From: an uncultured Bacillaceae bacterium
GTDB lineage: Bacteria; Bacillota; Bacilli; Bacillales; Bacillaceae_L
Length of the DNA stretch: 64,000 bases
Assembly (NCBI GenBank): GCA_947497585.1
Contig: CANMHG010000001.1
Coordinates: 248,001-312,000 of the forward strand
Direction of reading: 5' to 3'
Position numbers and translations under genes: made by a program. Below, in pieces: positions 46,859 to 56,788 of this stretch. Position 1 is the stretch's first letter. Every line of letters starts with the position of its first letter. The notes beneath the pieces are model-generated. The model worked only from the letters and a program-made list of their open reading frames with translations. It was not told the origin of the DNA and did no database searches.

Positions 46859-48331
46859 TTATTCTATCGCTCTATGTTCTTTAATAACCCTAAGTGAGTT
46901 TAATTCACTGTCTTCTGGCCCTTGAACTGGTAAGCCTACCTCTATATTCTTTTTGATGTATGTTAAATTTTCTTCCGTAATGATTTCACCAGGAATAAAG
47001 ATTGGAATCCCAGGAGGGTAAACCATAATAAATTCAGCAATGATTCTTCCTGCTGATTGATCAAAAGGCACTACTTCAGTCTCAGCATAAAAAGCATCTC
47101 TAGGAGTCAATGCCAAGCGTGGAATATTTGGTAATAGTACAGCAGGCTTATGGTCTACATCACTATGCTGCTTTAATTCATTTGCCATTTCCTTCAAAGC
47201 GTTAATTAGTATAGTGGTTTCCTTTTCAGTATCACCAGGGGTAATTATACACAAGATATTGTATAAATCTGAAAGTTCGACCTCGATATTGTATTTTTCT
47301 CTTAACCAGCCTTCAACTTCATAACCTGTTATACCAAGTGCTTTTACAGAAATAATCAATTTGGTTGGATCATAATCAAACGTTGCCTTTGATCCAACAA
47401 TTTCTCTACCAATACAATAAAGATTTTCAATTTCATTTATTTCTTTACGTGTTTTTTCAGCAATTCGAATTGCTTCCTCAATTAATTCATGACCTTCCAT
47501 TACGAGTCTCTTTCGTGCAACATCGAGAGAAGCTAATAACAAGTATGAGGTAGATGTTGTAGTAAGCATACTTATGATGGACTGAACACGTTTCGCTGAA
47601 ACAAGACCTTCTCTTACATTTAAAATGGAACTTTGGGTCATCGATCCACCTAGCTTATGAACACTAGTTGCAGCCATATCAGCACCAGCTTGCATTGCAG
47701 AGAGAGGTAACTTTTCATGAAAATGAATATGAACACCATGTGCTTCATCCACTAAGACTGGCACATCATAAGAATGAGCAATTTCAACAATTCTCTTCAA
47801 GTCTGCAGCTATCCCAAAATACGTTGGGTTAATGACAAGTACGCCTTTAGCGTCTGGATGTTGTTCAAGTGCCTTTTCAACAGAATCTGTAGTTATACCG
47901 TGAGAAATACCTAAGTCCTTATCAATTTCTGGATGAATAAAAATAGGGACTGCACCTGAGAACACAATCGCTGACATTACTGATTTATGCACATTTCTTG
48001 GTACAATAATTTTATCTCCAGGTCCACAGACAGCCATAACCATGGTCATGATTGCTCCACTAGTTCCTTGAACAGAAAAGAAAGTATGATCCGCACCAAA
48101 TGCTTCTGCTGCTAGGTCTTGTGCTTTTTTTATCATCCCTTTTGGTTGATGAAGATCATCTAATGGTCCGATGTTAATTAAATCAATTGATAGAGCATTA
48201 TCTCCAATGAAATTTCGAAATTCCGGGTCCATTCCAGTTCCTTTTTTATGTCCTGGAATATGAAATTGAACAGGGTTTCTTTTTGAATGATTTACTAATC
48301 CGCTAAATAGCGGTGTTTCTGATTGTGACAA
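46859..48331 (-). CDS. speA: SpeA, biosynthetic arginine decarboxylase (fold type I)
   Basis: 490 residues from TTG 48331 (AGAGGTG upstream), the exact B. subtilis length; the frame to 48439 adds an unlikely leader. PLP-binding motif SVHKLGGSMTQSS (Lys near 225), FSVQGTSGAI, DEAHGVHIHF and the C-terminal PPGIPIFIPGE are present. It converts arginine to agmatine for polyamine synthesis. It belongs to the Orn/Lys/Arg decarboxylase group, and lysine as substrate cannot be excluded by sequence alone. Confidence 0.92.
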   Translation of the reverse strand: MSQSETPLFSGLVNHSKRNPVQFHIPGHKKGTGMDPEFRNFIGDNALSIDLINIGPLDDLHQPKGMIKKAQDLAAEAFGADHTFFSVQGTSGAIMTMVMAVCGPGDKIIVPRNVHKSVMSAIVFSGAVPIFIHPEIDKDLGISHGITTDSVEKALEQHPDAKGVLVINPTYFGIAADLKRIVEIAHSYDVPVLVDEAHGVHIHFHEKLPLSAMQAGADMAATSVHKLGGSMTQSSILNVREGLVSAKRVQSIISMLTTTSTSYLLLASLDVARKRLVMEGHELIEEAIRIAEKTRKEINEIENLYCIGREIVGSKATFDYDPTKLIISVKALGITGYEVEGWLREKYNIEVELSDLYNILCIITPGDTEKETTILINALKEMANELKQHSDVDHKPAVLLPNIPRLALTPRDAFYAETEVVPFDQSAGRIIAEFIMVYPPGIPIFIPGEIITEENLTYIKKNIEVGLPVQGPEDSELNSLRVIKEHRAIE

Positions 48332-48597
48332 TTTTAGCTCGCACCTCTTTAAAATCGATATTTTTAAGCCAATAGGATTGCAGTTTGTTATTGTTTCATC
48401 TATATACAAATATTTCATATTGGCAAAGTCATAAAACAAATGAATTATAGCATTTATCGTACCTTTTGCATAGAAATTTTCTCTATGTTATTAAAGTAAC
48501 TCATCATTACTATTAATAAACATGATTTAAAGAAATAAAAAGGATTCTGTGAAGGAATAGAGAATGAAAAGGTAGAGGAAAAAAGGAGGTTGTTCAT

Positions 48598-49554
48598 ATG
48601 AATTGGGAGACTCGAGTTACGAAACTTCTCGGAATACAATATCCAATTATTCAAGGTGGACTCGCATATCTAGCTTATGCAGATTTAGCTGCAGCGGTGT
48701 CAAACGCTGGTGGATTAGGACAAATCACGGCTATGTCATTAGATGGTCCAGAGGAACTTCGTGAAGAAATAAGAAAAGTTAAAGATAAAACGTCTAGGCC
48801 ATTTGGTGTTAATTTTGCTATCGGGCAGCATGGGCGACCTTTTTCACATATGCTTGAAGTTGCAATTGAAGAAAATGTTCCGGTTGTGTCCATGACTGGG
48901 GGAAATCCTACACCGGTATTCGACCAATTGAAAGGTACAGCCATAAAGAAACTCGTTTTAGTTGCTGCTAAACGTCAAGCAATAAAGGCTGAGGAGCTTG
49001 GAGCAGATGCTGTAATGGTTGTAGGTCAAGAAGGAGGGGGACATTTGGGAAAAGATGATACAGGTACTTTTGTGTTGATTCCTCAGGTTGTAGAAAGTGT
49101 AAGTATCCCTGTAATTGCTTCCGGTGGAATTGGGGATGGAAGAGGCCTAATGGCAGCTCTTAGTTTAGGGGCTGAAGGTATTGAAATGGGAACACGTTTC
49201 ATAGCTACTAAAGAATGTATTCATGCTCACCCAACTTATAAAGAGGCTCTAGTGAATGGCTCTGAAAGTGATACAGTAGTTATAAAAAAATCGCTAGGAG
49301 CACCAGGAAGAGCGATCAGCAATGAATGGACAAAAAAAATCCTTGAAATAGAAAAAACGAATTGTGGCTATGAAGGTTTAAAAGATTATATTAGTGGTAT
49401 TTCAAATAAGAGGTATATTTATGATGGAGAAATTAATGAGGGATATGCCTGGGCAGGGCAAGTAATGGGCTTAATACACGATATCCCTTCTGTAAAGGAG
49501 TTATTTGAACGAATGATCTCAGAAGGGGAAGAAATACGTAGGAAATGGCAATAA
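48598..49554 (+). CDS. Nitronate monooxygenase / FabK-like flavoprotein
   Basis: 318 residues of the FMN-dependent 2-nitropropane dioxygenase family, a TIM barrel. LGIQYPIIQGGLAYLA, GVNFAIG, VVGQEGGGHLG (FMN and active-site His) and ASGGIGDGRGLMAALSLGAEGIEMGTRF are present. It may oxidise nitronates or act as an enoyl reductase; sequence does not decide. AAAGGAGG precedes ATG 48598. Not at this position in B. subtilis. Confidence 0.88.
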   Translation: MNWETRVTKLLGIQYPIIQGGLAYLAYADLAAAVSNAGGLGQITAMSLDGPEELREEIRKVKDKTSRPFGVNFAIGQHGRPFSHMLEVAIEENVPVVSMTGGNPTPVFDQLKGTAIKKLVLVAAKRQAIKAEELGADAVMVVGQEGGGHLGKDDTGTFVLIPQVVESVSIPVIASGGIGDGRGLMAALSLGAEGIEMGTRFIATKECIHAHPTYKEALVNGSESDTVVIKKSLGAPGRAISNEWTKKILEIEKTNCGYEGLKDYISGISNKRYIYDGEINEGYAWAGQVMGLIHDIPSVKELFERMISEGEEIRRKWQ

Positions 49555-49590
49555 TAAATAGAAAAATTAATTAAATTGAGGTGTTTCATT

Positions 49591-49860
49591 TTGGATTATC
49601 AATACCCGATTTCACCAGACTGGAAAACAGAAGAAATCATAGATGTTATAAATTTTTATCAATCAGTAGAAAAAGCTTACGAGAAAGGAATTAATCGTGA
49701 AGAATTAATGATAACCTATCGAAGGTTTAAAGAAATAGTTCCTAGTAAAGCTGAAGAAAAACAGATAGACCGCGAGTTTGAAGAAATAAGCGGATATTCC
49801 TCATACAGGGTTATAAAGAAAGCGAAAGAAGCAGAGGGAAATGTAACTATTAAGGGTTAA
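49591..49860 (+). CDS. yktA: YktA, UPF0223 family protein
   Basis: 89 residues from TTG 49591 (TTGAGGTG upstream). [19 protein letters not shown] and [14 protein letters not shown] are nearly the same as in recalled B. subtilis YktA. A small all-helical protein of unknown function. Confidence 0.9.
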   Translation: MDYQYPISPDWKTEEIIDVINFYQSVEKAYEKGINREELMITYRRFKEIVPSKAEEKQIDREFEEISGYSSYRVIKKAKEAEGNVTIKG

Positions 49861-49864
49861 GTAA

Positions 49865-49898
49865 AAAGGCAGAAGAAGAATCTTCTGCCTTCATTATA
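49865..49898. terminator. Bidirectional terminator yktA/yktB
   Basis: AAGGCAGAAG, 6-base loop, CTTCTGCCTT. Confidence 0.88.
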
Positions 49899-49902
49899 TT
49901 TA

Positions 49903-50535
49903 TTATTTAGTATTACTAGATAGTTGGTATAAGGGAATGAGTTGTTTAAACGTATCATCAACTTTTTGGATAAACTGATCTGATGTCATTTTCACTGCGC
50001 TATTTCTGTCAATTGTTATACCACATAGTATTTCTGCTTTTTTTACAGTTTGGAGACGTGTAAACATGGACAACAAGTCATCCTGAGATAGTCCTTGATT
50101 CGATATCACCTCAGGTTTTGTATGATCCATTGACCAAACAAAATCACTAGGGATTAACTCATTTAATTTAGTTATATTTTTTTCTAACGACTTTCCAAAC
50201 ATTTCTTTGCCGTGTGATTCATAAATTACAGCAAACCAAATGAAAAGATGTGTTTCCCATAATCCTATCTGGAAATGTGGAACCATTTTATAACCTCTTT
50301 TATTATTTGCAAACGCAACCCAGGTATCTTTAGGCGGATTAACAGATCTTCTTGCATGTTTAGCAACATGAAAGTACATTTCTTCTCCAGCTAAGGATGA
50401 TAAAGTTGGAGAAAAGTGCTCACCTAAAGCCTCAAGCTTTGGTCGGATCGTTTCTTTCAGAGCTTCCATTCGCGCATCTAAACCCTCAATTGTAAATACA
50501 TTAAAATCCTCATTAGTAAAACCTTTAAAATTCAT
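49903..50535 (-). CDS. yktB: YktB, UPF0637 (DUF1054) protein
   Basis: 210 residues. [39 protein letters not shown] and [17 protein letters not shown] are typical of the YktB family, whose structure but not role is known. TTGGAGG precedes ATG 50535. Confidence 0.9.
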   Translation of the reverse strand: MNFKGFTNEDFNVFTIEGLDARMEALKETIRPKLEALGEHFSPTLSSLAGEEMYFHVAKHARRSVNPPKDTWVAFANNKRGYKMVPHFQIGLWETHLFIWFAVIYESHGKEMFGKSLEKNITKLNELIPSDFVWSMDHTKPEVISNQGLSQDDLLSMFTRLQTVKKAEILCGITIDRNSAVKMTSDQFIQKVDDTFKQLIPLYQLSSNTK

Positions 50536-50768
50536 ATGTATACCTCCAAAAAAACATTGCTGTTAACATAGTATCATACTAATTGTTTAATATATAACGA
50601 AATACTCAGAGGATAATAAAATAGGATCTTATACAGTATTTATACTAGGTAAACGCACATATTTGTTGCATGGAGACAGAATTCACATATTATAAAGTAA
50701 ACCTAATAGTTAATCCTTGTTTAAAAAAATGTTACGTGTTTCGAAAATAAAGAAAGGGGTGCAGGAAA

Positions 50769-50957
50769 ATGAAGCAAGTGACAAACGCGTTGAAACTTAA
50801 TGATAGTAAGAGGCGCATTGCAGTGTTACGTCTTGAGTTAGATTATGAATTGGCAACCCTTTATGATGCGATGATAAATAAAGATGAAAAAATGAAACAA
50901 GAATGTGTAAAAAAACTTGAAAAAATTAGAAGTGAAATGATTCAATTGAAAGCATAA
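50769..50957 (+). CDS. ykzI: YkzI, small helical protein
   Basis: 62 residues, basic and helical (LRLELDYELATLYDAM and a Lys/Glu-rich C-terminal helix). Same position as B. subtilis ykzI between yktB and suhB and same length. AAAGGGGTG precedes ATG 50769. Function unknown. Confidence 0.82.
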   Translation: MKQVTNALKLNDSKRRIAVLRLELDYELATLYDAMINKDEKMKQECVKKLEKIRSEMIQLKA

Positions 50958-50973
50958 ATTTATTACGGTGGCA

Positions 50974-51010
50974 TATAAAAACGAGCCATAGAAGGTTCGT
51001 TTTTATTTGT
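50974..51010 (+). terminator. Terminator after ykzI
   Basis: AAAAACGAGCC and GGTTCGTTTTT with T-rich tail. Confidence 0.85.
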
Positions 51011-51093
51011 GGGTCAGTGAGAATTACTTGATTTCTCACCCTTCTTTACCTTAATCTTATATCAACCATTTTAAAAGAAAAGGGTGTTCGGTG

Positions 51094-51885
51094 ATGGGTG
51101 ATTTAAATGAAATGTATAGAAATGCAGTCGAGTGGACCCGTGAGGCAGGGAAGCGAATACGGGATTCATTTCAAACGAAATTAACAATCCATACTAAATC
51201 AAATGCCGATGACTTAGTCACAAACATTGACCGAGAAACTGAACAATTTTTTATACAGAATATAAAAGCTTCATACCCTAGCCATAAAATAATGGGTGAG
51301 GAAGGATTTGGGGATGAGCTTGAATCACTTCAAGGAAATGTATGGATTATCGACCCTATTGATGGAACAATGAATTTTATCCATCAGCAAAGAAACTTTG
51401 CAATTTCCGTAGCTTTATATGAAGATGGAATCGGAAAGTTTGGTATGGTATATGATGTTGTACATGATGAGCTTTATCACGCCATTCGTGGAAAAGGTGC
51501 TTTTTTGAATGATGAACTAATTCCAAAGCTTCCTTCTGTTGAGTTGAACAAAGCTATTTTAGGAATCAACGCTACTTGGGTAACTGATAACAAACGAATC
51601 GATTCTTCCATTTTAGCACCACTTGTTAAGTCAGTAAGGGGAACAAGATCTTATGGAGCGGCTACTCTAGAATTTGTGTATGTTGTTACAGGGAGACTTG
51701 ATGCATATATCTCAATGAGATTATCTCCATGGGATTTTGCAGCAGGAGCAATCCTCATAGAAGAAGTGGGAGGCATTGTTACAACATTAGATGGAAATCC
51801 ATTAAACTACTTAGGGGAAAACACAATACTTGTAACGAACAAAAGTTTACATAAAACGATAGTAGAGGATTATGTTCTAAAGTAG
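51094..51885 (+). CDS. suhB: SuhB (YktC), inositol monophosphatase
   Basis: 263 residues. Li+-sensitive phosphatase motifs are VTNIDRETEQF, IMGEEGFGDE, WIIDPIDGTMNFIHQ and SPWDFAAGAILIEEVGG, with the metal ligands Glu and three Asp in place. It hydrolyses myo-inositol 1-phosphate or related monophosphates. ATG 51094 has AAAGGGTG 7 bases upstream; GTG 51091 is next to it. Confidence 0.92.
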   Translation: MGDLNEMYRNAVEWTREAGKRIRDSFQTKLTIHTKSNADDLVTNIDRETEQFFIQNIKASYPSHKIMGEEGFGDELESLQGNVWIIDPIDGTMNFIHQQRNFAISVALYEDGIGKFGMVYDVVHDELYHAIRGKGAFLNDELIPKLPSVELNKAILGINATWVTDNKRIDSSILAPLVKSVRGTRSYGAATLEFVYVVTGRLDAYISMRLSPWDFAAGAILIEEVGGIVTTLDGNPLNYLGENTILVTNKSLHKTIVEDYVLK

Positions 51886-51896
51886 GTGTAAAAACA

Positions 51897-52349
51897 ATGA
51901 AACAGATTGAAATGGCTCCTCACCATTTAGATTTCTTTACCATTCTTATAGAGGATAGTCCTCTTTGGAAGGAGAATGAATTAAAAGAGTTCTCACTGGA
52001 AGAATATATGAATGGTTATTCTTCATTAGATGGGAACTGGTATATATGGTTAGACAATGGTATCCCTATTGGAATTACCTTTATTGTTAATAATGCACCC
52101 TCAAATAATAAAATGTGGCTTGGTACGATACTAATAGCGAAAGAGCATAGGAATAAAGGATTTGCAAGTAGGATTATAAAAGAACTTGCAAATATAGCTC
52201 TCTTAAAAGGAGAAGAGGCAATATTTTGCGGGATACCAATCGAAATAAACGAATGGTCAATTTTTTTAGGGAATTGCGGGTTTGAACAATTTAAAATTGA
52301 AAAAGATGAAACTGGTCAAAATTTTTTAGTATTCGTGTATCCTGTATAA
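51897..52349 (+). CDS. GNAT-family acetyltransferase
   Basis: 150 residues. The acetyl-CoA-binding motif is GTILIAKEHRNKGFASRIIKEL. The substrate is unknown. It starts 11 bases after suhB and shares its terminator, so both form an operon. Confidence 0.82.
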   Translation: MKQIEMAPHHLDFFTILIEDSPLWKENELKEFSLEEYMNGYSSLDGNWYIWLDNGIPIGITFIVNNAPSNNKMWLGTILIAKEHRNKGFASRIIKELANIALLKGEEAIFCGIPIEINEWSIFLGNCGFEQFKIEKDETGQNFLVFVYPV

Positions 52350-52353
52350 TAAG

Positions 52354-52387
52354 TAAAAAGGCAGGAAAATTAAATCCTGCCTTTTTC
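52354..52387. terminator. Bidirectional terminator
   Basis: AAAAAGGCAGGA, 8-base loop, TCCTGCCTTTTT. It overlaps the 3' end of ylaF. Confidence 0.9.
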
Positions 52388-52555
52388 ACGTAGCTTTTTC
52401 TTGGTAACAAAGCCAAAACCCGTAACAATAAAAACTGCTACGATTGACAACACTATACCTAATACACTGCGTAAAGCAATGGAAACTCCAATAAGCATCA
52501 TGCAAATAGCAGTTAACAAAGCAATACCTAGCATCGGAAAATTGATTGAATTCAT
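52370..52555 (-). CDS. ylaF: YlaF (DUF5325) small membrane protein
   Basis: 61 residues, two membrane helices (about 6-27 and 29-50) and a basic tail TKKKLREKGRI that matches recalled B. subtilis YlaF. It precedes typA on the opposite strand, as there. GGGGGA precedes ATG 52555. Function unknown. Confidence 0.85.
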   Translation of the reverse strand: MNSINFPMLGIALLTAICMMLIGVSIALRSVLGIVLSIVAVFIVTGFGFVTKKKLREKGRI

Positions 52556-52628
52556 ATGAAGTCCCCCTTGAAAGTAGGATGGTTACAACTTGTACCAACC
52601 ATGCTTAATATTTATTTTACAAATAAAC

Positions 52629-52660
52629 TTGCTACTTTACCACTATCTTTGTGGTATAAT
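52629..52660 (+). promoter_or_regulatory. typA promoter (extended -10)
   Basis: TGGTATAAT (52652-52660) is an extended -10. A TTGCTA at 52629 is 20 bases away, too far for a normal -35. Confidence 0.55.
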
Positions 52661-52705
52661 ATCAAAGTTGTAATTATAGAGACGAATAATTAGGAGATGA
52701 AAAAC

Positions 52706-54550
52706 TTGAACATTCGCAATGATATCCGTAATATCGCGATTATTGCCCACGTTGACCATGGGAAAACTACTTTGGTTGATAAGTTATTACATCAATCTGG
52801 AACATTTAGAACTAATGAACAGGTTGAAGAACGTGCCATGGACTCAAATGCAATCGAACGTGAGCGTGGAATAACAATTTTAGCGAAAAATACGGCAATT
52901 AACTATAAAGATAAGCGTATTAATATCATGGACACACCTGGTCACGCTGACTTCGGTGGAGAAGTAGAACGTATCATGAAAATGGTTGATGGAGTTTTAC
53001 TTGTTGTTGATGCTTATGAAGGCTGTATGCCTCAAACACGTTTTGTGTTAAAAAAGGCGTTAGAACAAAAGCTTACGCCAATCGTTGTTGTGAACAAAAT
53101 TGACCGTGATTTTGCTCGCCCAGCTGAAGTTGTTGATGAAGTAATTGACCTATTCATTGAATTAGATGCTACAGAGGAGCAATTAGAGTTCCCTGTAATT
53201 TATGCTTCAGCAATCAATGGAACAGCTAGTGCAAATCCAGAAAAACAAGATGAAAATATGGAATCACTGTTTGAAGCTATTTTAGAACATATTCCTGCAC
53301 CAGTTGATAATAGCGACGAACCACTACAATTCCAAGTAGCTTTATTAGACTATAATGACTATTTAGGTCGTATTGGTATAGGGCGTGTATTCCGCGGAAC
53401 TATGAAAGTTGGAGAACAGGTTGCGTTAATGAAGTTAGACGGAACTGTTAAACAATTCCGTGTAACGAAAATGTTTGGTTTCATTGGACTAAAACGTATT
53501 GAAATTCAAGAAGCTAAAGCCGGAGATCTAGTTGCGGTTTCTGGAATGGAAGATATTAACGTAGGTGAAACTGTTTGTCCTGTAACTCACCAGGATGCTC
53601 TTCCAGTGCTTAGAATTGATGAGCCAACACTACAAATGACATTCCTAGTAAACAATAGTCCATTTGCTGGTAAAGAAGGTAAATTTGTAACTGCTCGTAA
53701 AATCGAAGAGAGACTTCGTGCTCAATTAGAAACTGATGTAAGTTTACGAGTTGAAAATACAGATTCACCAGATGCTTGGATCGTATCAGGACGTGGAGAA
53801 CTTCACTTATCTATCTTAATTGAGAACATGCGTCGTGAAGGCTTTGAACTTCAAGTATCAAAACCAGAAGTTATTGTACGTGTAATTGATGGTGTTCGTT
53901 CTGAACCTGTAGAACGAGTACAAATTGATGTTCCTGAAGAGCATACTGGTTCTATTATGGAGTCAATTGGTGCACGTAAAGGCGAAATGCTTGATATGAT
54001 TAATAATGGAAATGGCCAAGTTAGGTTAATTTTCATGGTTCCTGCAAGAGGGTTAATTGGTTATACTACTGAGTTCTTAACATTAACTCGTGGTTTCGGT
54101 ATTATCAACCATTCATTTGATAGCTACCAGCCTATGGCTTCTGGCCAAGTAGGTGGCCGTAGACAAGGTGTTCTTATTTCTATGGAGAGCGGTAAAGCAA
54201 GTCAGTATGGAATAATGGGTATTGAAGATCGTGGTACGATTTTTGTTGAACCTGGTACTGATGTTTATGAAGGTATGATTGTTGGAGAGCATACACGTGA
54301 AAACGACTTAACGGTTAACGTAGTTAAGGTTAAGCAAATGACAAATATGCGTTCTGCAAATAAAGATCAAACGACAACAATGAAAAAACCTCGTTTAATG
54401 TCACTCGAGGAATCACTTGAGTATCTAAATGATGATGAATATTGTGAAATTACACCTGAATCTATTCGTCTTCGCAAAAAAATTCTAGATAAAAACGAAC
54501 GTGAAAGAGTAACAAAGAAAAAGAAATTAGCAGAAACAGCTACAAAATAA
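52706..54550 (+). CDS. typA: TypA/BipA, ribosome-binding GTPase
   Basis: 614 residues. G1 AHVDHGKTT, G2 around RGITI, G3 DTPGHADFGGE, G4 NKIDRD and the EF-G-like domains II, III and V plus the BipA-specific C-terminal domain (GYTTEFLTLTRGFGI). It acts in ribosome assembly and stress adaptation. I chose TTG 52706 (AGGAG 9 bases upstream, N-terminus as in B. subtilis); ATG 52697 abuts the site. Confidence 0.95.
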   Translation: MNIRNDIRNIAIIAHVDHGKTTLVDKLLHQSGTFRTNEQVEERAMDSNAIERERGITILAKNTAINYKDKRINIMDTPGHADFGGEVERIMKMVDGVLLVVDAYEGCMPQTRFVLKKALEQKLTPIVVVNKIDRDFARPAEVVDEVIDLFIELDATEEQLEFPVIYASAINGTASANPEKQDENMESLFEAILEHIPAPVDNSDEPLQFQVALLDYNDYLGRIGIGRVFRGTMKVGEQVALMKLDGTVKQFRVTKMFGFIGLKRIEIQEAKAGDLVAVSGMEDINVGETVCPVTHQDALPVLRIDEPTLQMTFLVNNSPFAGKEGKFVTARKIEERLRAQLETDVSLRVENTDSPDAWIVSGRGELHLSILIENMRREGFELQVSKPEVIVRVIDGVRSEPVERVQIDVPEEHTGSIMESIGARKGEMLDMINNGNGQVRLIFMVPARGLIGYTTEFLTLTRGFGIINHSFDSYQPMASGQVGGRRQGVLISMESGKASQYGIMGIEDRGTIFVEPGTDVYEGMIVGEHTRENDLTVNVVKVKQMTNMRSANKDQTTTMKKPRLMSLEESLEYLNDDEYCEITPESIRLRKKILDKNERERVTKKKKLAETATK

Positions 54551-54555
54551 TGATA

Positions 54556-54598
54556 AATACCCTACAGCTTACTAACAAGTTGTAGGGTCTTATTTTGT
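54556..54598 (+). terminator. Terminator after typA
   Basis: ACCCTACAGCTT, 6-base loop, AAGTTGTAGGGT (one mismatch), then TCTTATTTT. Confidence 0.85.
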
Positions 54599-54670
54599 AC
54601 ATATATTGAGAATTATGTCTCTTTCTGTTACTTTATAGGTATACAATGAAAGACCCAAGGGGGAATTACC

Positions 54671-54985
54671 ATGTTACTTAGTGATAGATTATCTTTCTTC
54701 GCTGCTCTATTTGGAGTAGATACAAATCCTACAGTAGGAATGTGGCTTTTATACTTTACAATCGTTGGACTATCTATTGTTGTTTATAAACTAGGATTTG
54801 CTAAGAAGCTACCAATATTAAAGTCAGTAGTTATTTATTTCTTTCTTGCTTTAGGGGGAACATTTTTAACCTTTTTAGGTGTTTTTCTGCCCGTAGCAGA
54901 GGGCCTTGTCGTTGCTGCTCTCGTTCTAATTGTTTATAAAATTCGATTACATCAATCCAAGAAACAAGAATCAACAGTAAAGTAG
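54671..54985 (+). CDS. ylaH: YlaH-like membrane protein
   Basis: 104 residues with three membrane helices (about 22-40, 48-72 and 75-93) and a basic C-terminus. Position directly after typA and length fit B. subtilis ylaH. AAGGGGG precedes ATG 54671. Function unknown. Confidence 0.88.
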   Translation: MLLSDRLSFFAALFGVDTNPTVGMWLLYFTIVGLSIVVYKLGFAKKLPILKSVVIYFFLALGGTFLTFLGVFLPVAEGLVVAALVLIVYKIRLHQSKKQESTVK

Positions 54986-54995
54986 GTGACGAAAG

Positions 54996-55283
54996 TTGAA
55001 ATCTTTACAAGATACTCTCTATAATTGGTTAACGATTAAGGTTGTAGCAGATGCACGTCCGGAAGATACAGCAGCACGTGACACATTCGAATTATTTGAT
55101 GATATATTAAAAACAGATCACAACGTTAGCAAAATTAAAGTAGAAAAAGATGAGTTAATGTATTTCGTCATCTTTGAAAAAGATGGAGAAGAGAAAAAAG
55201 CTCGTTTTGCTGCTGAGTTGATTGATATTATGTATGACCAAATCGAGCAGGAACCCGAAAAATATATTAATTATCCTGAATGA
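54996..55283 (+). CDS. Small acidic conserved-looking protein, unknown
   Basis: 95 residues from TTG 54996, with GTAGGTGACG upstream. Soluble and acidic; two alpha/beta stretches with VVADARPEDTAARDTFELFDD in the first half and LMYFVIFEKDGEEKKARF in the second. It is not in the B. subtilis ylaH-ylaI interval. It starts 10 bases after ylaH and so belongs to that transcript. I do not recognise a family. Confidence 0.78.
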   Translation: MKSLQDTLYNWLTIKVVADARPEDTAARDTFELFDDILKTDHNVSKIKVEKDELMYFVIFEKDGEEKKARFAAELIDIMYDQIEQEPEKYINYPE

Positions 55284-55314
55284 AAAAAGCCGAACATTCT
55301 GTTCGGCTTTTTAA
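55283..55314. terminator. Bidirectional terminator
   Basis: AAAAAGCCGAACA, loop TTC, TGTTCGGCTTTTT. It overlaps the end of ylaI. Confidence 0.92.
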
Positions 55315-55514
55315 AATAGGTCATCTTTTTTAACTTTTTTTCGGTATAATTTAAATTTACCTGTAGCAATTCTTTCGTTTGTTCTGTCCTCAATTCTTTT
55401 ATTACAATCAGGGCATAAATACGTATGTATCGGTCTATTTCGCAGTTTTTTAGCTTGACTAGATTCGTCCTCAATATTCTTGATTTGATCACATAATACA
55501 CATTTTACTCTCAT
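55311..55514 (-). CDS. ylaI: YlaI (DUF2197), zinc-ribbon protein
   Basis: 67 residues with two CxxC pairs (CVLC at 5-8, CPDC near 34-37) and a basic C-terminus, as in B. subtilis YlaI. The gene is on the minus strand here. Function unknown; nucleic-acid binding is possible. Confidence 0.88.
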   Translation of the reverse strand: MRVKCVLCDQIKNIEDESSQAKKLRNRPIHTYLCPDCNKRIEDRTNERIATGKFKLYRKKVKKDDLF

Positions 55515-55687
55515 TTTTTACACTCCTATAATATATATCCAAAATACATATCAATCGTACATTGTGGATCGATTTTTCTTTATTGTTCAGTATAGCATGA
55601 AATCATAATATTCAGTAACCATTGTTTTATCTTTTGATTAAAAAAGGTATGATAGATACTATAGAAAGCTTAGTAGGAGGAGATATG

Positions 55688-56149
55688 ATGGCAAATCAAG
55701 TAGAATTACAATTAATTCAGCCGTTGTTTGACATATTTCAACAAGAACGATTTGTTACCTTATCAACAGTTGATTATGAAAGTGGTGGACCCAACGTAAA
55801 TGCAATTTCATGGGTATTTGCCCCAGACAAAAAGAGAATTTTAGTTACAGTTGATAATCGGTCTAGGATTGTAGAGAATATACTTAGGAATCCTTCTGTT
55901 GTTTTAAATATAACAGCCATTGAATCGAATTATTCTATTAGTGGTAGAGCAAGCATTAAAGCAGAAAAAATGGAGGGTGTGCCTCTTAAGTTAGCGCTTA
56001 TCGAGATATTCATTAATGAAGTCCGTGATGTTATGTTTTATGGTTCGAAGATATCTGTTGAACCACAATATGAAAAAACATATGATGTTACAGCTGCTGA
56101 AAAATTGGATAAACAAGTTATGGAATCGATGAAAAGGTATACTGTATAA
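55688..56149 (+). CDS. Pyridoxamine 5'-phosphate oxidase-like FMN-binding protein
   Basis: 153 residues from ATG 55688 (AGGAGGAG 5 bases upstream). Split-barrel fold indicated by RFVTLSTVDYESGGPNVNAISWV, VTVDNRSRIVENILRNPSVVL and ISGRASI. Members bind FMN or F420 and vary in activity. It sits between ylaI and ylaJ, an insertion relative to B. subtilis. Confidence 0.82.
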   Translation: MANQVELQLIQPLFDIFQQERFVTLSTVDYESGGPNVNAISWVFAPDKKRILVTVDNRSRIVENILRNPSVVLNITAIESNYSISGRASIKAEKMEGVPLKLALIEIFINEVRDVMFYGSKISVEPQYEKTYDVTAAEKLDKQVMESMKRYTV

Positions 56150-56154
56150 CAAGT

Positions 56155-56198
56155 AAAGGCTGCCTAAATGTGAAGTCATTAAGCAGCCTTTTTTTTAT
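56155..56198. terminator. Bidirectional terminator
   Basis: AAGGCTGC and GCAGCCTT with an inner loop of about 20 bases and T8. Confidence 0.8.
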
Positions 56199-56788
56199 TG
56201 TCGATTATTCATATGATTTTTAGATTGATCTTGTTGTTCTTTTTCTAACTTCTTTTCTTGATTAGTATTAAGCTGGTTATCATTTTGTTCTGTAGGGTTC
56301 GCATTGTCATTATCGATAATGTCACTTGGCACATCAGGTATGATTCTGCCAACTATTTGGGCTAACTCATCTAAAATACCCACGATTGGACGCCCATCTT
56401 GGATTTCTTGTCCCATTTGTCTAAGTCTTTCAAAAGTATCAGCATCTGCAACTACGATAGCATTCGCCCCGTATGGGTCATGCTGTAAGCTTTCGGCTAC
56501 CGAATATTTTATAGACTCTACACGTGAACGATCTAACTTAGCGTTTACATCAATTCCAACAACAGCAAAGTTACCAAGAACAACTGCTGTCGCGTCATTT
56601 ACACTTGGTATACTAGAGGCTAGTTCCACTAAATGCTCTGAAATTTCTTGCCCTGTTTTTCTGTCAACATAGTCATCCGCTGTATTTTTTACATGAATTC
56701 TATTATCGTTTCCTTCATCTGCATTTTGATTTGCACCACAGCTGGCTAGGATGAAGGCAATAGGAATGATAAAAAGTAATCTTTTCAT
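56195..56788 (-). CDS. ylaJ: YlaJ, YhcN/YlaJ-family sporulation lipoprotein
   Basis: 197 residues. Lipobox ILASCGAN (Cys about 17), a YhcN/YlaJ domain (about 35-150, with NDATAVVLGNFAVVGIDVNAKLD) and an Asn/Gln/Lys-rich C-terminal tail. Family members are spore or cortex-associated lipoproteins made in the forespore; none of the sequence here shows the sigma factor. The C-terminal tail is low complexity. Confidence 0.9.
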   Translation of the reverse strand: MKRLLFIIPIAFILASCGANQNADEGNDNRIHVKNTADDYVDRKTGQEISEHLVELASSIPSVNDATAVVLGNFAVVGIDVNAKLDRSRVESIKYSVAESLQHDPYGANAIVVADADTFERLRQMGQEIQDGRPIVGILDELAQIVGRIIPDVPSDIIDNDNANPTEQNDNQLNTNQEKKLEKEQQDQSKNHMNNRQ

